Source: Tepidanaerobacter sp. EBM-38 (GTDB lineage Bacteria; Bacillota; Thermosediminibacteria; Thermosediminibacterales; Tepidanaerobacteraceae). Taken from it: DNA of 34,124 bases. Positions 10,409-20,636 of this stretch are shown here, piece by piece (the first letter of the stretch is position 1; every line of letters starts with the position of its first letter). Location: contig MPOT01000078.1 of the NCBI GenBank assembly GCA_001896545.1, forward strand, positions 1-34,124, written 5' to 3'. The notes beneath the pieces were generated by a model. It worked only from the letters and a program-made list of their open reading frames with translations. It ran no database searches and was not told the DNA's origin. The position numbers and the translations under genes were made by a program.

Positions 10409-11059
10409 GTGAGAATAGTTTTGCTGGGTCCGCCGGGAGCAGGTAAAGGTACACAAGCAAGTAAAATAGTTAGCAAGTTCGGCATACCTCATATTTCTAC
10501 AGGAGATATATTAAGAAAAGCCATTACAGACAAAACTGTGTTAGGTAAGCAAGCCGGCGAATACATTAAAAAAGGGCTTTTAGTACCTGATGATCTTGTA
10601 ATAGCCATGGTAAAATCCAGGCTTGATATGAGTGATTGCGAGAATGGTTTTTTATTGGATGGATTTCCGCGAACTGTAAGTCAAGCAGAAAGCTTGGATG
10701 AATATATGCAGAAAAAAGGCATTCAATTAGATGCAGCATTGAATATAGAAGTGGATAAAGACGTGCTCATCGAAAGATTTACCGGCAGACGGGTGTGCGA
10801 GCAGTGCGGTGCAACCTATAACGTAAAATTTAGTCTGCCTAAGGAGCCGGGAGTTTGCGACAAATGCAAAGGGAAACTTATTATTCGCGAGGATGATAAG
10901 CTTGAAACGGTTAAAAAGCGTTTAGAAGTATACGAAACATCAACTGCTCCGCTTATTGATTACTACAAACGCAAAAATTTGCTGGTAAATATAGACGGAT
11001 CCAGGTCAATTGATGACGTTTTCCAAGATATTGTAGACCATCTAAAAAAGGTGAATTAA
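10409..11059 (+). CDS. adk: Adenylate kinase, zinc-LID type
   Basis: Adk converts ATP + AMP to 2 ADP. The P-loop GPPGAGKGT is at residues 7-15 and the AMP-binding DGFPRT at 84-89. The long LID domain carries cysteines at 130, 133, 150 and 153, the structural zinc site common in Gram-positive enzymes. The 216 residues are normal length. It starts at GTG 10409, 12 nt after secY, in the usual secY-adk-map order. Confidence 0.98.
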   Translation: MRIVLLGPPGAGKGTQASKIVSKFGIPHISTGDILRKAITDKTVLGKQAGEYIKKGLLVPDDLVIAMVKSRLDMSDCENGFLLDGFPRTVSQAESLDEYMQKKGIQLDAALNIEVDKDVLIERFTGRRVCEQCGATYNVKFSLPKEPGVCDKCKGKLIIREDDKLETVKKRLEVYETSTAPLIDYYKRKNLLVNIDGSRSIDDVFQDIVDHLKKVN

Positions 11060-11063
11060 GGCC

Positions 11064-11810
11064 ATGATTATAATTAAATCACAGCGGGAACTTGAGCTTA
11101 TGAGAAAGGCCGGCAAGATTACGGCACTTGCATTAGAAGAAATTGCAAAACATATAAAACCCGGAATCACTACTTTGGAACTTAATAAAATTGCCGAGGA
11201 ATTTATTCTAAGCCACAACGCCATTCCAACCTTTAAAGGGTATCAGGGTTTTCCGGCGGCTATATGTACTTCGGTAAATGAAGAGGTAGTACATGGAATA
11301 CCTGGATTAAAAACCCTTAAAGATGGTGATATTATTAGTGTGGATGTTGGTGCAGAATTTGAGGGTTATAATGGCGATGCGGCGCGTACTTTTCCTGTAG
11401 GGAATGTAAAAAGCGATGCTATGCACCTTATAGAAGTTACCAAGCAAAGCTTTTTTGAAGGTATTGCTTATGCGAAACCGGGATATAGGCTTTCAGATAT
11501 ATCAAATGCGGTGCAAAGATATGTAGAATCTCATAATTTTTCAGTGGTTAGAGACTATGTAGGCCATGGTATTGGTCAGAAAATGCACGAGGATCCGCAG
11601 ATACCGAACTTCGGCCCACCGGGAAAAGGGCCTAGGTTAAGGCGGGGAATGACTTTAGCTATAGAGCCCATGGTGAATATGGGAGGATATGAAGTATATA
11701 CACTGGAAAATAATTGGACAGTAGTGACAAAAGACGGCAGTCTTTCGGCTCACTATGAAAATACCATAGCAATAACCGATGGTGAGCCTGAAATATTGAC
11801 TATGATTTAG
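11064..11810 (+). CDS. map: Methionine aminopeptidase, type I
   Basis: The enzyme removes N-terminal methionine from nascent proteins. The five metal ligands are all visible: Asp94, Asp105, His168, Glu201 and Glu232, plus the conserved His77 in VVHGIP. The 248-residue length fits the short bacterial type. It follows adk by 4 nt. Its ribosome binding site is weak (AAGGTGAATTAAGG overlapping the adk stop), suggesting coupling with adk. Confidence 0.98.
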   Translation: MIIIKSQRELELMRKAGKITALALEEIAKHIKPGITTLELNKIAEEFILSHNAIPTFKGYQGFPAAICTSVNEEVVHGIPGLKTLKDGDIISVDVGAEFEGYNGDAARTFPVGNVKSDAMHLIEVTKQSFFEGIAYAKPGYRLSDISNAVQRYVESHNFSVVRDYVGHGIGQKMHEDPQIPNFGPPGKGPRLRRGMTLAIEPMVNMGGYEVYTLENNWTVVTKDGSLSAHYENTIAITDGEPEILTMI

Positions 11811-11822
11811 GTAGGTGTTTAT

Positions 11823-12122
11823 ATGCCGCAACTTATGTTGGGACAACTGGCGAAATCTATTGCTGGTCGTGACAAGGGGCGGTTTATGATAGTGATAGAT
11901 ATTATTGACGATGATTATGTTTATGTTGTAGATGGGGATTTGCGCAGGGTAGAAAACCCCAAAAAGAAAAAAATAAAGCATTTAAAGCTGCTAAATAAAC
12001 GGATAGACTTTATAGCAGAAAAATGCAGCAATAAACGTAAAATTTATAATGAAGAAGTAAAAAAAGCCCTGAAAGAACTGTCAGATACAAACCTTGATGG
12101 CGAAGTATCTGAACAGATATGA
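11823..12122 (+). CDS. KOW-domain RNA-binding protein, L14e-like (function unproven)
   Basis: The 99-residue basic protein starts [45 protein letters not shown], a KOW-like beta-barrel resembling archaeal/eukaryotic L14e. The C-terminal half is charged and helical. Small proteins of this type often sit between map and infA in Clostridia. Placement among translation genes suggests ribosome or RNA binding, but I know of no established function. The ATG at 11823 follows TAGGTG; ATG 11835 is an alternative. Confidence 0.8.
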   Translation: MPQLMLGQLAKSIAGRDKGRFMIVIDIIDDDYVYVVDGDLRRVENPKKKKIKHLKLLNKRIDFIAEKCSNKRKIYNEEVKKALKELSDTNLDGEVSEQI

Positions 12123-12138
12123 GGAGGCGTGTGCGACC

Positions 12139-12357
12139 TTGTCTAAGGAAGATGTTATTGAAGTTGAAGGTACCGTTTTAGAACCACTTCCAAACGCAAT
12201 GTTTCGGGTAGAATTAAAAAACGGGCATGTAATTTTAGCCCATGTTTCGGGAAAAATCCGTATGAACTATATAAGGATTTTGCCGGGAGATAGGGTTACC
12301 GTGGAGTTATCTCCGTATGATCTCACCCGAGGCCGCATTAAGTACCGCTTCAAGTAG
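12139..12357 (+). CDS. infA: Translation initiation factor IF-1
   Basis: IF-1 is an OB-fold protein that blocks the A site during initiation. TTG 12139 gives exactly 72 residues ([20 protein letters not shown], ending [15 protein letters not shown]), the canonical length. GAGGAGGCG at 12121-12129 is the ribosome binding site. An open frame from ATG 12094 would add 15 residues absent from IF-1 and is rejected. Confidence 0.97.
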   Translation: MSKEDVIEVEGTVLEPLPNAMFRVELKNGHVILAHVSGKIRMNYIRILPGDRVTVELSPYDLTRGRIKYRFK

Positions 12358-12381
12358 AAAACGGCAAAAGGAGGAAATCCT

Positions 12382-12495
12382 ATGAAGGTAAGACCTTCGG
12401 TTAAGAAGATATGCGAAAAATGCAAGATAATTAAACGTAGAGGCAGAGTAATGGTTATATGTGAAAACCCAAAACACAAGCAAAAACAGGGCTAA
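12382..12495 (+). CDS. rpmJ: 50S ribosomal protein L36 (zinc form)
   Basis: This 37-codon gene encodes [20 protein letters not shown] and a tail [15 protein letters not shown]. Cys11, Cys14, Cys27 and His32 form the zinc site of the C+ type. AAAGGAGG at 12367-12374 precedes the ATG. Its position between infA and rpsM is the universal order in Firmicutes. Confidence 0.97.
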   Translation: MKVRPSVKKICEKCKIIKRRGRVMVICENPKHKQKQG

Positions 12496-12514
12496 ACAAA
12501 AGGAGGTGTGACAA

Positions 12515-12883
12515 GTGGCAAGAATCGCCGGTGTTGATTTGCCAAGAGAAAAACGTGTAGAAGTAGCACTGACATATATATATGGCATTGGAAATACAAA
12601 AGCCAAGCAAATTCTCAAAGAAGCTGATGTTAATCCGGACACTCGAGTTAAAGACTTAACAGAGCGGGAAATTACAAAACTTAGAGACATCATTGAGAAG
12701 CGTCATAAGGTTGAAGGTGATCTTAGAAGAGAAGTATCTCTCAACATTAAGCGGCTTACGGAGATCGGCTGCTATAGAGGCATTCGCCATCGCAGGGGGC
12801 TGCCGGTCAGAGGACAAAGGACCAGAACCAATGCCAGAACGCGCAAAGGCCCTAATAAAACCGTAGGCGCAAAACGTAAGTAA
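12515..12883 (+). CDS. rpsM: 30S ribosomal protein S13
   Basis: S13 bridges the 30S head to the 50S subunit and P-site tRNA. The 122-residue protein has [26 protein letters not shown] and the C-terminal [19 protein letters not shown]. It starts at GTG 12515 after AAAGGAGGTG. First gene of the alpha-type block. Confidence 0.98.
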   Translation: MARIAGVDLPREKRVEVALTYIYGIGNTKAKQILKEADVNPDTRVKDLTEREITKLRDIIEKRHKVEGDLRREVSLNIKRLTEIGCYRGIRHRRGLPVRGQRTRTNARTRKGPNKTVGAKRK

Positions 12884-12905
12884 AAACATCCGGAGGTGAA
12901 AAACT

Positions 12906-13289
12906 ATGGCAAAACCTGCAAGAAGGCGCAAAGAAAAAAAACGTATTGAAAAAGGAACTGCACATATACATTCAACTTTTAATAATACCATAGTCACCAT
13001 TGCCGATGAGGCTGGCAGACCAGTAACATGGGCCAGCGCCGGGTCTGTAGGATTTAAAGGGTCCCGTAAGGGCACACCCTTTGCGGCTCAAATGGCTGCG
13101 GAATCAGCGGCAAAGCAGGCTATGGAATATGGCATGAGATCTGTAGAAGTATTTGTAAAAGGTCCGGGCGGCGGCAGAGAAGCGGCTATTCGTTCGCTGC
13201 AGGCTGCAGGGCTTGAAGTTAACATGATTAAAGATGTAACCCCAATTCCGCATAATGGCTGCAGGCCACCTAAGAGAAGAAGGGTTTAA
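12906..13289 (+). CDS. rpsK: 30S ribosomal protein S11
   Basis: S11 lies on the 30S platform near the Shine-Dalgarno helix. The family signature [20 protein letters not shown] and the C-terminal [18 protein letters not shown] are present. The 127 residues begin with a basic tail. Start ATG follows GGAGGTG. Confidence 0.98.
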   Translation: MAKPARRRKEKKRIEKGTAHIHSTFNNTIVTIADEAGRPVTWASAGSVGFKGSRKGTPFAAQMAAESAAKQAMEYGMRSVEVFVKGPGGGREAAIRSLQAAGLEVNMIKDVTPIPHNGCRPPKRRRV

Positions 13290-13311
13290 TATATGGAGGT
13301 GTATAAACGAG

Positions 13312-13938
13312 ATGGCAAGATATAAAGATGCGGTTTGTAGGCTATGCCGCAGAGAGGGCATGAAGCTATATCTAAAAGGTGACCGCTGCTATTCCCCAAA
13401 ATGTGCTATAGATAGGCGCGGCTATGCTCCAGGTCAGCATGGCCAACTACGCCGTAAGCCCTCAGAGTATGGATTACAGCTAAGAGAAAAACAAAAAGCA
13501 AGAAGGATATACGGAGTTTTGGAACGGCAGTTTAGGAATTACTATGAAAAAGCTGTCAGTCAAAAAGGCGTAACCGGTGAAAATTTACTTAGATTGCTCG
13601 AAACCCGTTTGGACAATGTAGTGTTTCGAATGGGCTTTGCTGCTTCAAGACCTCAAGCTCGGCAGCTTGTTAGGTACGGGCATGTACAGGTCAACGGAAA
13701 GAGGGTTACTATACCATCGTATCAAGTAAAGGAAAAAGATGTAGTAGCAATCAGAGAAAACAGCCGAAGCCTTAACTTTTTCAAGGAAGTATCTGAACAA
13801 GGAGCATCCAAGGTAGTTCCCGAATGGCTGTCAGTAAATTTTGAAACGCTTACCGGCGAGATTGTGTATCTGCCAAAGAGGGAAGACATTGATGTTCCAA
13901 TTCAGGAACATCTGATAGTCGAGCTTTATTCCAAGTAA
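13312..13938 (+). CDS. rpsD: 30S ribosomal protein S4 (zinc type)
   Basis: S4 initiates 16S rRNA folding. The 208-residue protein has cysteines at 9, 12, 26 and 31, the zinc-knuckle form, and an S4 RNA-binding domain near residues 98-160 ([34 protein letters not shown]). ATG 13312 follows GGAGGTGTATAAACGAG; an upstream open frame from 13255 overlaps rpsK and is not used. Confidence 0.97.
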   Translation: MARYKDAVCRLCRREGMKLYLKGDRCYSPKCAIDRRGYAPGQHGQLRRKPSEYGLQLREKQKARRIYGVLERQFRNYYEKAVSQKGVTGENLLRLLETRLDNVVFRMGFAASRPQARQLVRYGHVQVNGKRVTIPSYQVKEKDVVAIRENSRSLNFFKEVSEQGASKVVPEWLSVNFETLTGEIVYLPKREDIDVPIQEHLIVELYSK

Positions 13939-13990
13939 TTGATTAGCCCTCACCAAAAAATAATTAATTTTAAGGAGGGTAATGTATTAG

Positions 13991-14938
13991 ATGATGGATA
14001 TTGAAAAGCCGAGGATTGAGTTGATAGAAGCAAGTGAGGATAACACTTTCGGAAGGATTGTCGTAGAACCTTTGGAAAGAGGCTATGGCACAACCCTTGG
14101 CAACTCCATGCGTCGAGTTCTTTTATCTTCGCTGCCGGGAGCTGCTGTTACTTCCATTAAAATTGATGGCGTGCAGCATGAATTTTCTACAATTCCAGGA
14201 GTTACCGAAGATACTACTGAGATTATAATGAATATCAAGGCACTGGCAATTATGATGCACAGTGACGAACCAAAGTTACTTCGAATAGAAGCCCAAGATG
14301 AAGGCGAAGTAAAAGCTAAAGATATAATTGCTGATGCAGATGTAGAAATAATGAATCCGGAGTTGCATATTGCTACGCTGGAAAAAGATGCTAAGTTGTT
14401 CATGGAACTTACACTGGAAAAAGGTAAAGGCTATGTTACAGCTGATAAAAATAAAAAACCCAACCATCCTATAGGTGTAATTGCTATCGATTCCATCTTT
14501 ACCCCGGTACACAAAGTGAATTTTAATGTGGAGCATACTAGGGTGGGTCAAAGAACTGACTATGACAGGCTTATAATGGAGATTTGGACTAATGGTACCA
14601 TAAAACCTGATGATGCGGTTAGTGCTGCGGCTAAGATACTCATAGACCATTTTAGCCTGTTTGCAGGCTTGACTGAGAAACCTCAAGTTGAAGATACACC
14701 TGTAGAAGAGGAAAAGGATGATAGGGAAAAAATACTTGAAATGCCTATTGAAGAGTTGGATTTGTCGGTTCGGTCATATAACTGCTTAAAGCGGGCCGGA
14801 ATTAATACAATATATGAACTAACTCAGAAGACGGCAGAAGACATGATGAAAGTGCGCAATCTCGGTAAAAAGTCACTGGAAGAAGTGGAAACTAAGCTTA
14901 GCACTTTCAATCTTTCGTTAAAACAGCCAGAGGATTAG
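13991..14938 (+). CDS. rpoA: RNA polymerase alpha subunit
   Basis: Alpha dimerises to start polymerase assembly and its C-terminal domain reads UP elements and activators. The 315-residue product has the N-terminal domain ([37 protein letters not shown]) and a C-terminal domain from about residue 250 ([44 protein letters not shown]). ATG 13991 and ATG 13994 are adjacent candidates after AAGGAGGG. Confidence 0.98.
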   Translation: MMDIEKPRIELIEASEDNTFGRIVVEPLERGYGTTLGNSMRRVLLSSLPGAAVTSIKIDGVQHEFSTIPGVTEDTTEIIMNIKALAIMMHSDEPKLLRIEAQDEGEVKAKDIIADADVEIMNPELHIATLEKDAKLFMELTLEKGKGYVTADKNKKPNHPIGVIAIDSIFTPVHKVNFNVEHTRVGQRTDYDRLIMEIWTNGTIKPDDAVSAAAKILIDHFSLFAGLTEKPQVEDTPVEEEKDDREKILEMPIEELDLSVRSYNCLKRAGINTIYELTQKTAEDMMKVRNLGKKSLEEVETKLSTFNLSLKQPED

Positions 14939-14953
14939 CAAGGAGGGGAAAAG

Positions 14954-15286
14954 ATGAGAAAACTAGGCAGGCCAAGCGGACATCGCAAAATGATGCTGAG
15001 GAACTTGACTACGGATCTTCTAAAATACGGTAGAATAGAAACTACTGAAACTCGAGCAAAAGAAGTTCGTCGTATGGCTGAAAAAATGATAACATTGGCT
15101 AAAAAAGATGATTTAGCTGCAAGAAGGCTGGTCTTGGCTGAGGTGCTTGATGAAACCACGGTGAAAAACCTATTTGATAATATTGCACCAAAATACAAGG
15201 ATAGAAATGGCGGTTATGTCCGCATTACGAAAGTAGGTCCACGCCAAGGTGATGCTGCACCTAAGGCCATATTAGAATTAGTATAA
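14954..15286 (+). CDS. rplQ: 50S ribosomal protein L17
   Basis: L17 lies near the tunnel exit. The 110-residue short form begins [39 protein letters not shown], a complete match. It follows rpoA by 15 nt behind AAGGAGGGG. No terminator is visible before the ECF genes, so the transcript probably continues. Confidence 0.98.
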   Translation: MRKLGRPSGHRKMMLRNLTTDLLKYGRIETTETRAKEVRRMAEKMITLAKKDDLAARRLVLAEVLDETTVKNLFDNIAPKYKDRNGGYVRITKVGPRQGDAAPKAILELV

Positions 15287-15331
15287 GAATAGCATAAAAC
15301 ATTCATAAGATATTTTTATGTAAAGGGGGCG

Positions 15332-16168
15332 GTGAAAATAGCCGCCGAAATAGTTGCGCTGGATGTTTACTATCAGTATGCCGCCAGTAGTGATCTGGCA
15401 CTTAAAAATATAAACTTAAGAATTGAACCTGGAGAATTTGTAGCGATTATAGGGCCTAACGGTTCCGGAAAATCAACACTGGCCAAACTTTTCAATGGTC
15501 TTTATACACCTACTGAAGGTGATATATTTGTTGCTGGATTTAACACAAAAAATCAAGACGATATCTGGAAAATAAGGCAGAAGGCCGGGATGGTATTTCA
15601 AAATCCTGATAACCAAATTGTGGCTACCATTGTTGAAGAAGATGTGGCTTTCGGACCGGAAAACCTTGGTATTCCTCCGGAGGAAATACGGCAACGCGTC
15701 AAAGAGGCACTGGAGATTGTCGAGCTTACAGAATATGCCGATAAGGCTCCTCACCTTTTATCAGGAGGGCAAAAGCAACGGGTGGCTATAGCGGGGATAC
15801 TTGCAATGAAACCTGATTGTATAATCCTCGATGAGCCTACCGCTATGCTCGACCCAGTGGGTAGGAAAGAAGTTATATCTACCGTTAAAAAGCTTAATCA
15901 GAATGAGGGCAAAACCATAGTTTTAATTACCCATTTTATGGAAGAGGCAGTGCAAGCCGATAGGGTTTTAGTTATGGAAAAGGGTAAAGTGGTTATGGAA
16001 GGTAAACCTAACGAGATATTCAGCCAGGTGGAACGCTTGAAAAAGCTTGGTCTTGATGTACCTCAGGTAACAGAATTGGCCTACAAACTGACAAGAGATA
16101 GTGTGCCTGTACGACGCGATATATTAACAGTTGAAGAAATGGTGGATTGCCTATGTCAATTGATGTAA
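15332..16168 (+). CDS. ecfA1: ECF transporter ATPase EcfA1
   Basis: One of two ATPases of an energy-coupling-factor module that powers vitamin or metal S-components encoded elsewhere. Walker [10 protein letters not shown] is at residues 41-49, Q-loop Gln90, signature LSGGQ at 143-147, and Walker B IILDEP at 164-169. The 278 residues match the family. It starts at GTG 15332 just after AAAGGGGGC; spacing is short, so the start is slightly uncertain. Confidence 0.94.
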   Translation: MKIAAEIVALDVYYQYAASSDLALKNINLRIEPGEFVAIIGPNGSGKSTLAKLFNGLYTPTEGDIFVAGFNTKNQDDIWKIRQKAGMVFQNPDNQIVATIVEEDVAFGPENLGIPPEEIRQRVKEALEIVELTEYADKAPHLLSGGQKQRVAIAGILAMKPDCIILDEPTAMLDPVGRKEVISTVKKLNQNEGKTIVLITHFMEEAVQADRVLVMEKGKVVMEGKPNEIFSQVERLKKLGLDVPQVTELAYKLTRDSVPVRRDILTVEEMVDCLCQLM

Positions 16169-17016
16169 AAAATGTAACACATGTATATATGCCTAATACA
16201 CCCTTTGAGTCCATTGCGATAAAAGATATAAATTGGACCGTAAAGGACGGAGAGTTCTGGGGTCTAATAGGCCATACGGGTTCAGGCAAATCCACCCTTA
16301 TTCAGCATCTCAATGGTCTTTTAAAGCCAACCTCCGGAGAAATTCTCATAAATGATATAAATATCCACAGCAAGGGTGTTAGCCTAAAATCTATTCGGCA
16401 AAAAGTTGGACTTGTATTTCAATATCCTGAGCATCAACTGTTTGAAGAAACTATTGAACGGGATGTAGCCTTTGGTCCTAAAAACATGGGGCTTGCTGAA
16501 GAAGAAGTTGCCAAAAGGGTCAAGGAAGCTCTAGACCTGGTAGGTCTTTCTTATGAAGAAGTTAAGGATAAATCTCCTTTTGAGCTTAGTGGAGGACAAA
16601 TGCGCAGGGTTGCAATAGCCGGAGTTTTGGCAATGAAACCCGAAATACTCATCCTGGATGAACCCACTGCTGGTCTTGATCCTAGGGGTAGAGACGAGAT
16701 TTTGGAAGAAATCGTGACACTAAAGCAAAAACAAAAACTAACAGTAATTCTTGTTTCTCACAGCATGGAAGATGTAGCAAAACTGGTGGATAAACTGGCA
16801 GTGATGTACCGTGGTCAGATAGTTTCCCAAGGTACGCCTAGAGAAATATTTCAGGATTACGAGGGACTTGTCGAAAAAGGTCTGGGTATACCGCAAATAA
16901 CTGAACTGATGATAAAGCTGAAAGAAAGAGGCAAAAACATATCGACAGATATTTTAACGGTAGATGAGGCAAGAGCAGAAATCACAAAACACATAAGGAG
17001 GAAGGGTCTTGCGTGA
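16153..17016 (+). CDS. ecfA2: ECF transporter ATPase EcfA2
   Basis: Second ATPase of the ECF module, pairing with EcfA1. Walker [10 protein letters not shown] is at residues 40-48, signature LSGGQ at 145-149, and Walker B LILDEP at 166-171. ATG 16153 lies inside the end of ecfA1 (16-nt overlap); TTG 16147 is a less likely start. Product is 287 residues. Confidence 0.94.
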   Translation: MSIDVKNVTHVYMPNTPFESIAIKDINWTVKDGEFWGLIGHTGSGKSTLIQHLNGLLKPTSGEILINDINIHSKGVSLKSIRQKVGLVFQYPEHQLFEETIERDVAFGPKNMGLAEEEVAKRVKEALDLVGLSYEEVKDKSPFELSGGQMRRVAIAGVLAMKPEILILDEPTAGLDPRGRDEILEEIVTLKQKQKLTVILVSHSMEDVAKLVDKLAVMYRGQIVSQGTPREIFQDYEGLVEKGLGIPQITELMIKLKERGKNISTDILTVDEARAEITKHIRRKGLA

Positions 17017-17803
17017 AATAACAATAGGACAGTATATTCCAGGAGATTCCATAGTCCATCGCTTGGACCCCAGAACCAAAATCATAATAACTCTTGCATA
17101 TATGATACTGCTATTTATGCTCAATAATTTTTACGGTTACATCTTTCCGGTAGGCTTTATAATTTTGGCTACTTTACTTTCGGGGATTTCAGTGCGCTAT
17201 TTACTAAAAGGATTAAAACCCCTCATATTTATAATTATTCTTACATTTTTATTAAATTCTTTTATGACAAAAGGACGAGTGATTTATCAATTGGGTCCTT
17301 TGGATATAACCTATGAGGGTTTATCTCAAGGAGCTTTTATGGCTATACGCCTTATTTTACTGATTATTGGTACATCACTTTTAACCTTAACAACTTCACC
17401 GATTTCACTTACGGATGGCATCGAAGTGCTGCTTTCACCTTTTAAAAAAATTGGGATGCCGGCACATGAGCTTGCCATGATGATGACAATAGCCCTAAGA
17501 TTTATTCCTACATTGTTGGAAGAAACAGATAAGATTATGAAAGCACAGATGGCAAGAGGTGCAGATTTTGAAAGTGGGAACTTGATAAATCGGGCTAAAA
17601 ACTTGGTTCCGTTATTGGTGCCTTTGTTTATCAGTGCTTTTCGTCGAGCCGATGATTTGGCCATGGCGATGGAAGCCCGCTGCTATCACGGGGGAGAAAA
17701 TAGAACTCGCATGAAAGAATTAAAAATGACCTTTCTTGACATTGCAACCTTTATAGTTTTTATCTTAATTGCCGGCGGTGGCATTGCCAGCCGTTTTGTA
17801 TAG
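17009..17803 (+). CDS. ecfT: ECF transporter transmembrane subunit EcfT
   Basis: EcfT is the membrane scaffold linking the two ATPases to exchangeable S-components. The 264-residue protein has several hydrophobic segments in the first half and last 30 residues, and coupling-helix motifs AQMARGADF and AMEARCYHGG near residues 180-225. It starts at TTG 17009 behind AAGGAGGAAG, overlapping ecfA2 by 8 nt. No S-component is in the window, so substrate cannot be assigned (group II, shared module). Confidence 0.94.
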   Translation: MREITIGQYIPGDSIVHRLDPRTKIIITLAYMILLFMLNNFYGYIFPVGFIILATLLSGISVRYLLKGLKPLIFIIILTFLLNSFMTKGRVIYQLGPLDITYEGLSQGAFMAIRLILLIIGTSLLTLTTSPISLTDGIEVLLSPFKKIGMPAHELAMMMTIALRFIPTLLEETDKIMKAQMARGADFESGNLINRAKNLVPLLVPLFISAFRRADDLAMAMEARCYHGGENRTRMKELKMTFLDIATFIVFILIAGGGIASRFV

Positions 17804-17816
17804 CAGGTGTAGTTTC

Positions 17817-18548
17817 ATGAATGTAAAAATACTGCTTGAATATGAAGGGACGGCTTATAGCGGTTGGCAGAGGCAAAAAAATGCCATATCAATACAAGAA
17901 GTTCTAGAAAATGCAATCAAATCTATTACCGGTGAGGCTGTAAATGTAATAGGTTCAGGCAGAACTGATGCGGGAGTACATGCCTTAGGCCAAGTGGCAA
18001 ATTTTAAGACGCAAACCAAGATACCTATAGAAAAATTACCATATGCAATAAACAGTAAATTACCGGAAGATATAGTTGTTAAGCATGCTGAAATAGTGCC
18101 TGAAGATTTTCATGCCAGGTTTTGGGCAAAAGCCAAAATTTATACTTATACCATATACAATGCTAAATTTCCTTCACCATTGCTGAGAAGATACAGCTAT
18201 TTCTATCCAAGGCCATTAAATGTAAGGGCTATGAAAAAAGCAGCCGACATGCTGATAGGCACACATGACTTTGCGTCATTTATGGCATCAAATAGCCCGG
18301 TAAAATCCACGGTGCGCTGTATAGAAAGGCTCGAAGTTTTTCAAAACGGTGATATAGTAAAATTTGAAATCGAGGCAAATGGATTTTTATATAATATGGT
18401 AAGGATAATTGCCGGCACTTTACTTGATGTAGGCATTAACAAAAAAAAGGCAAATGATATAATTTCCATTATAAAATCAAAAAACAGGTCTATGGCGGGA
18501 AAAACTCTTCCACCGCAGGGATTATGCCTTATAAAAGTTATTTATTAA
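17817..18548 (+). CDS. truA: tRNA pseudouridine(38-40) synthase
   Basis: TruA makes pseudouridine at positions 38-40 of the tRNA anticodon arm. The catalytic Asp51 is in the signature GSGRTDAGVHALGQ. The 243-residue length and the C-terminal FLYNMVRIIAGTLLDVG are typical. ATG 17817 follows AGCAGGTG; the open frame continues upstream into ecfT but those residues do not belong to the family. Common order in Firmicutes: ecfT-truA-rplM-rpsI. Confidence 0.97.
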   Translation: MNVKILLEYEGTAYSGWQRQKNAISIQEVLENAIKSITGEAVNVIGSGRTDAGVHALGQVANFKTQTKIPIEKLPYAINSKLPEDIVVKHAEIVPEDFHARFWAKAKIYTYTIYNAKFPSPLLRRYSYFYPRPLNVRAMKKAADMLIGTHDFASFMASNSPVKSTVRCIERLEVFQNGDIVKFEIEANGFLYNMVRIIAGTLLDVGINKKKANDIISIIKSKNRSMAGKTLPPQGLCLIKVIY

Positions 18549-18553
18549 CATGC

Positions 18554-18582
18554 TTGACACAAAAAAACGCCTATTATACAAT
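18554..18582 (+). promoter_or_regulatory. Sigma-A promoter for rplM-rpsI
   Basis: TTGACA (18554-18559), 17-nt spacer, then TACAAT (18577-18582). It lies just after the truA stop and about 30 nt before rplM, so rplM-rpsI can be transcribed independently of the upstream long operon. Confidence 0.8.
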
Positions 18583-18611
18583 AACCTTATGGTAAAAAAG
18601 GAGGGAAAAAG

Positions 18612-19046
18612 ATGAGCACATTCATGGCAAAGAAAGAGGAAGTTAAACGTGACTGGTACGTAATCGATGCTGCAGGTAAGCCATTAGGGAGACTAGCAAC
18701 ACAAGTAGCCATGATTTTAAAGGGTAAACACAAGCCCATATATACTCCCCATGTCGACACAGGTGATTATGTTATTATAGTCAATGCCGACAAAGTCATT
18801 CTAACAGGTAAGAAAATGGACAACAAAATGTATTATAGTCATACAGGCTATCCAGGCGGTATTAAATCTCAAAACTTTAGAAGCCTAATGAGTAAAAGCC
18901 CAGAAAAAGTCGTCTACAAAGCAGTTTGGGGTATGTTGCCACATAATGCTTTAGGGCGTAAAATGATAAAAAAACTAAAGATATATGCGGGTGCTGAGCA
19001 TCCCCATGAAGCCCAAAAACCTCAGTCATTAACTGTTAAGATATAG
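18612..19046 (+). CDS. rplM: 50S ribosomal protein L13
   Basis: L13 is an early-assembly large-subunit protein. The 144-residue product has [21 protein letters not shown], the [18 protein letters not shown] region, and the C-terminal [34 protein letters not shown] 18612 follows AAAGGAGGG. The short leader from the promoter leaves no room for a long regulatory leader. Confidence 0.98.
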   Translation: MSTFMAKKEEVKRDWYVIDAAGKPLGRLATQVAMILKGKHKPIYTPHVDTGDYVIIVNADKVILTGKKMDNKMYYSHTGYPGGIKSQNFRSLMSKSPEKVVYKAVWGMLPHNALGRKMIKKLKIYAGAEHPHEAQKPQSLTVKI

Positions 19047-19065
19047 GAGAGAAAGGAGGAAGGAT

Positions 19066-19455
19066 ATGAAACAGGCAGTGCTTGCTACCGGCAGGAGAAA
19101 AACAGCCGTAGCAAAAGTTTGGATTATGCCCGGAAACGGAAAAATAATTGTAAATAAAAGACCCATTGATGATTACTTTGGCTTTGAGACATTGAAGGCG
19201 GAAGTCAAAAGACCTTTAGAAAAAATCGATGGATTAGATAAATTTGATGTAATTGCCAGCGTTAAAGGCGGCGGATACACAGGTCAGGCAGGCGCCATTC
19301 GCCATGGTATTGCTCGCGCACTTCTAAAGATTGACGGAGACTTTAGACCGATTCTTAAAAAAGAAGGATATTTGACCAGAGATCCGCGTATGACAGAAAG
19401 AAAAAAATACGGTCTCAAAAAAGCCCGGCGTGCTCCACAATTCTCAAAGAGATAA
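19066..19455 (+). CDS. rpsI: 30S ribosomal protein S9
   Basis: S9 has a C-terminal tail that reaches the P-site tRNA anticodon; here it ends [12 protein letters not shown]. The family signature [19 protein letters not shown] is at about residues 67-85. The 129 residues are standard. It is co-transcribed with rplM and followed at once by a terminator. Confidence 0.98.
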   Translation: MKQAVLATGRRKTAVAKVWIMPGNGKIIVNKRPIDDYFGFETLKAEVKRPLEKIDGLDKFDVIASVKGGGYTGQAGAIRHGIARALLKIDGDFRPILKKEGYLTRDPRMTERKKYGLKKARRAPQFSKR

Positions 19456-19480
19456 AAGAAGGACAGAGTCCTTCTTTTTT
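19456..19480 (+). terminator. Rho-independent terminator after rpsI
   Basis: A perfect 9-bp stem (AAGAAGGAC/GTCCTTCTT) with a 3-nt loop AGA runs into TTTTTT at 19475-19480. It begins directly after the rpsI stop and closes the ribosomal-protein block. Confidence 0.92.
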
Positions 19481-19579
19481 GTTATACAAATAAAAAATCA
19501 AAAAAACTACTGCTATTTAAAATAATTTGCTTTTTACCGTTTGCGAGGCACCGTTGGTGTTAGCAGGATGGAGGCTGTT

Positions 19580-20629
19580 ATGAATATTTATCAACTGGTA
19601 GACAGTATCTGCGCAGGCTATGTTCCAAGTGTCGATGAAGTTGAACTACTGCTAAATGCTGATGAACCTGAAACATCTTATATCTTTAGCATGGCAGATA
19701 ATATCACTGAAAGGTATTGCTCAAATAAAATCCACATAAGAGGCATAATAGAGTTTTCTAGCTATTGCAGGTGTAACTGTGCTTACTGCGGCCTTAACGC
19801 CGGAAACCACAAGCTAAGTCGCTATCGCATGCAGCCACAAGAGATAATTGATACGGCGGCAAAAGCTTATGAGGCAGGATATAAAACTCTTGTACTTCAA
19901 TCGGGGGAAGATTTATGGTATACAAGAGAGAAAATATCATGGATAATAAAGGGCATAAAATCAATCGGCGATATAGCCATAACCTTGAGCATTGGCGAAA
20001 GAGAATATGAAGATTACAAGCAGTGGAAAAAAGACGGGGCCGACAGGTTTTTACTAAAACATGAAACCATAAATCAAAGCCTTTATAATAAACTGCACAC
20101 CCATTCTAATATTGAAAGTAGGATTAAATGTTTGCTGCAGCTAAAGGAATTAGGATATCAAGTTGGAGATGGTTTCATGATTGGTCTGCCTGGTCAGACA
20201 TTAAGAGATATTGCAGAGGATATACTTTTTTTAAATGAACTTGATGTAGATATGGCAGGAATCGGGCCATTTATACCACATAAAGATACGATATTAAAAG
20301 ACGCAAAAGCCGGAAGTAATATGATTACATTAAAGGCAGTAGCTGTTACGAGACTGATTTTAAAGAAGGTGCATTTGCCGGCTACAACAGCCCTTTGGAC
20401 ATTGGACAATCAAGACGGCAAAAAGGCATTAAAAGCCGGAGCTAATGTTGTCATGCTAAAGCTGGAACCATATAAATACCGAAGGTTATATGAAATATAT
20501 CCCAAGGATTTTGATGCCAAAAGCAATATAAAGCAAGAAAGGCTAAAAATAGAGGAATTAATTTTAAGTATGGGCAAGCAAGTAGCCAAAGACCGCGGAG
20601 ATTCAATAAAGCTGATTGAAAGGCAGTGA
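19580..20629 (+). CDS. hydE: [FeFe]-hydrogenase maturase HydE (radical SAM)
   Basis: HydE is a radical-SAM enzyme acting in assembly of the diiron subcluster of [FeFe]-hydrogenase. The cluster motif CX3CX2C is at Cys63, Cys67 and Cys70 (SYCRCNCAYCGLN), followed by the TIM-barrel with the conserved GDGFMIGLPGQT near residue 195. ATG 19580 lies 5 nt after GGAGG and gives 349 residues, close to known HydE; ATG 19568 and TTG 19541 in the same frame are less likely. BioB/PylB-like radical-SAM relatives are the alternative, but adjacency to hydF supports HydE. Confidence 0.92.
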   Translation: MNIYQLVDSICAGYVPSVDEVELLLNADEPETSYIFSMADNITERYCSNKIHIRGIIEFSSYCRCNCAYCGLNAGNHKLSRYRMQPQEIIDTAAKAYEAGYKTLVLQSGEDLWYTREKISWIIKGIKSIGDIAITLSIGEREYEDYKQWKKDGADRFLLKHETINQSLYNKLHTHSNIESRIKCLLQLKELGYQVGDGFMIGLPGQTLRDIAEDILFLNELDVDMAGIGPFIPHKDTILKDAKAGSNMITLKAVAVTRLILKKVHLPATTALWTLDNQDGKKALKAGANVVMLKLEPYKYRRLYEIYPKDFDAKSNIKQERLKIEELILSMGKQVAKDRGDSIKLIERQ

Positions 20630-20636
20630 AATTTTT

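Noticed and set aside
15287..15331. Terminator between rplQ and ecfA1
   Set aside because: No stem-loop with a T-run is visible in these 45 nt.
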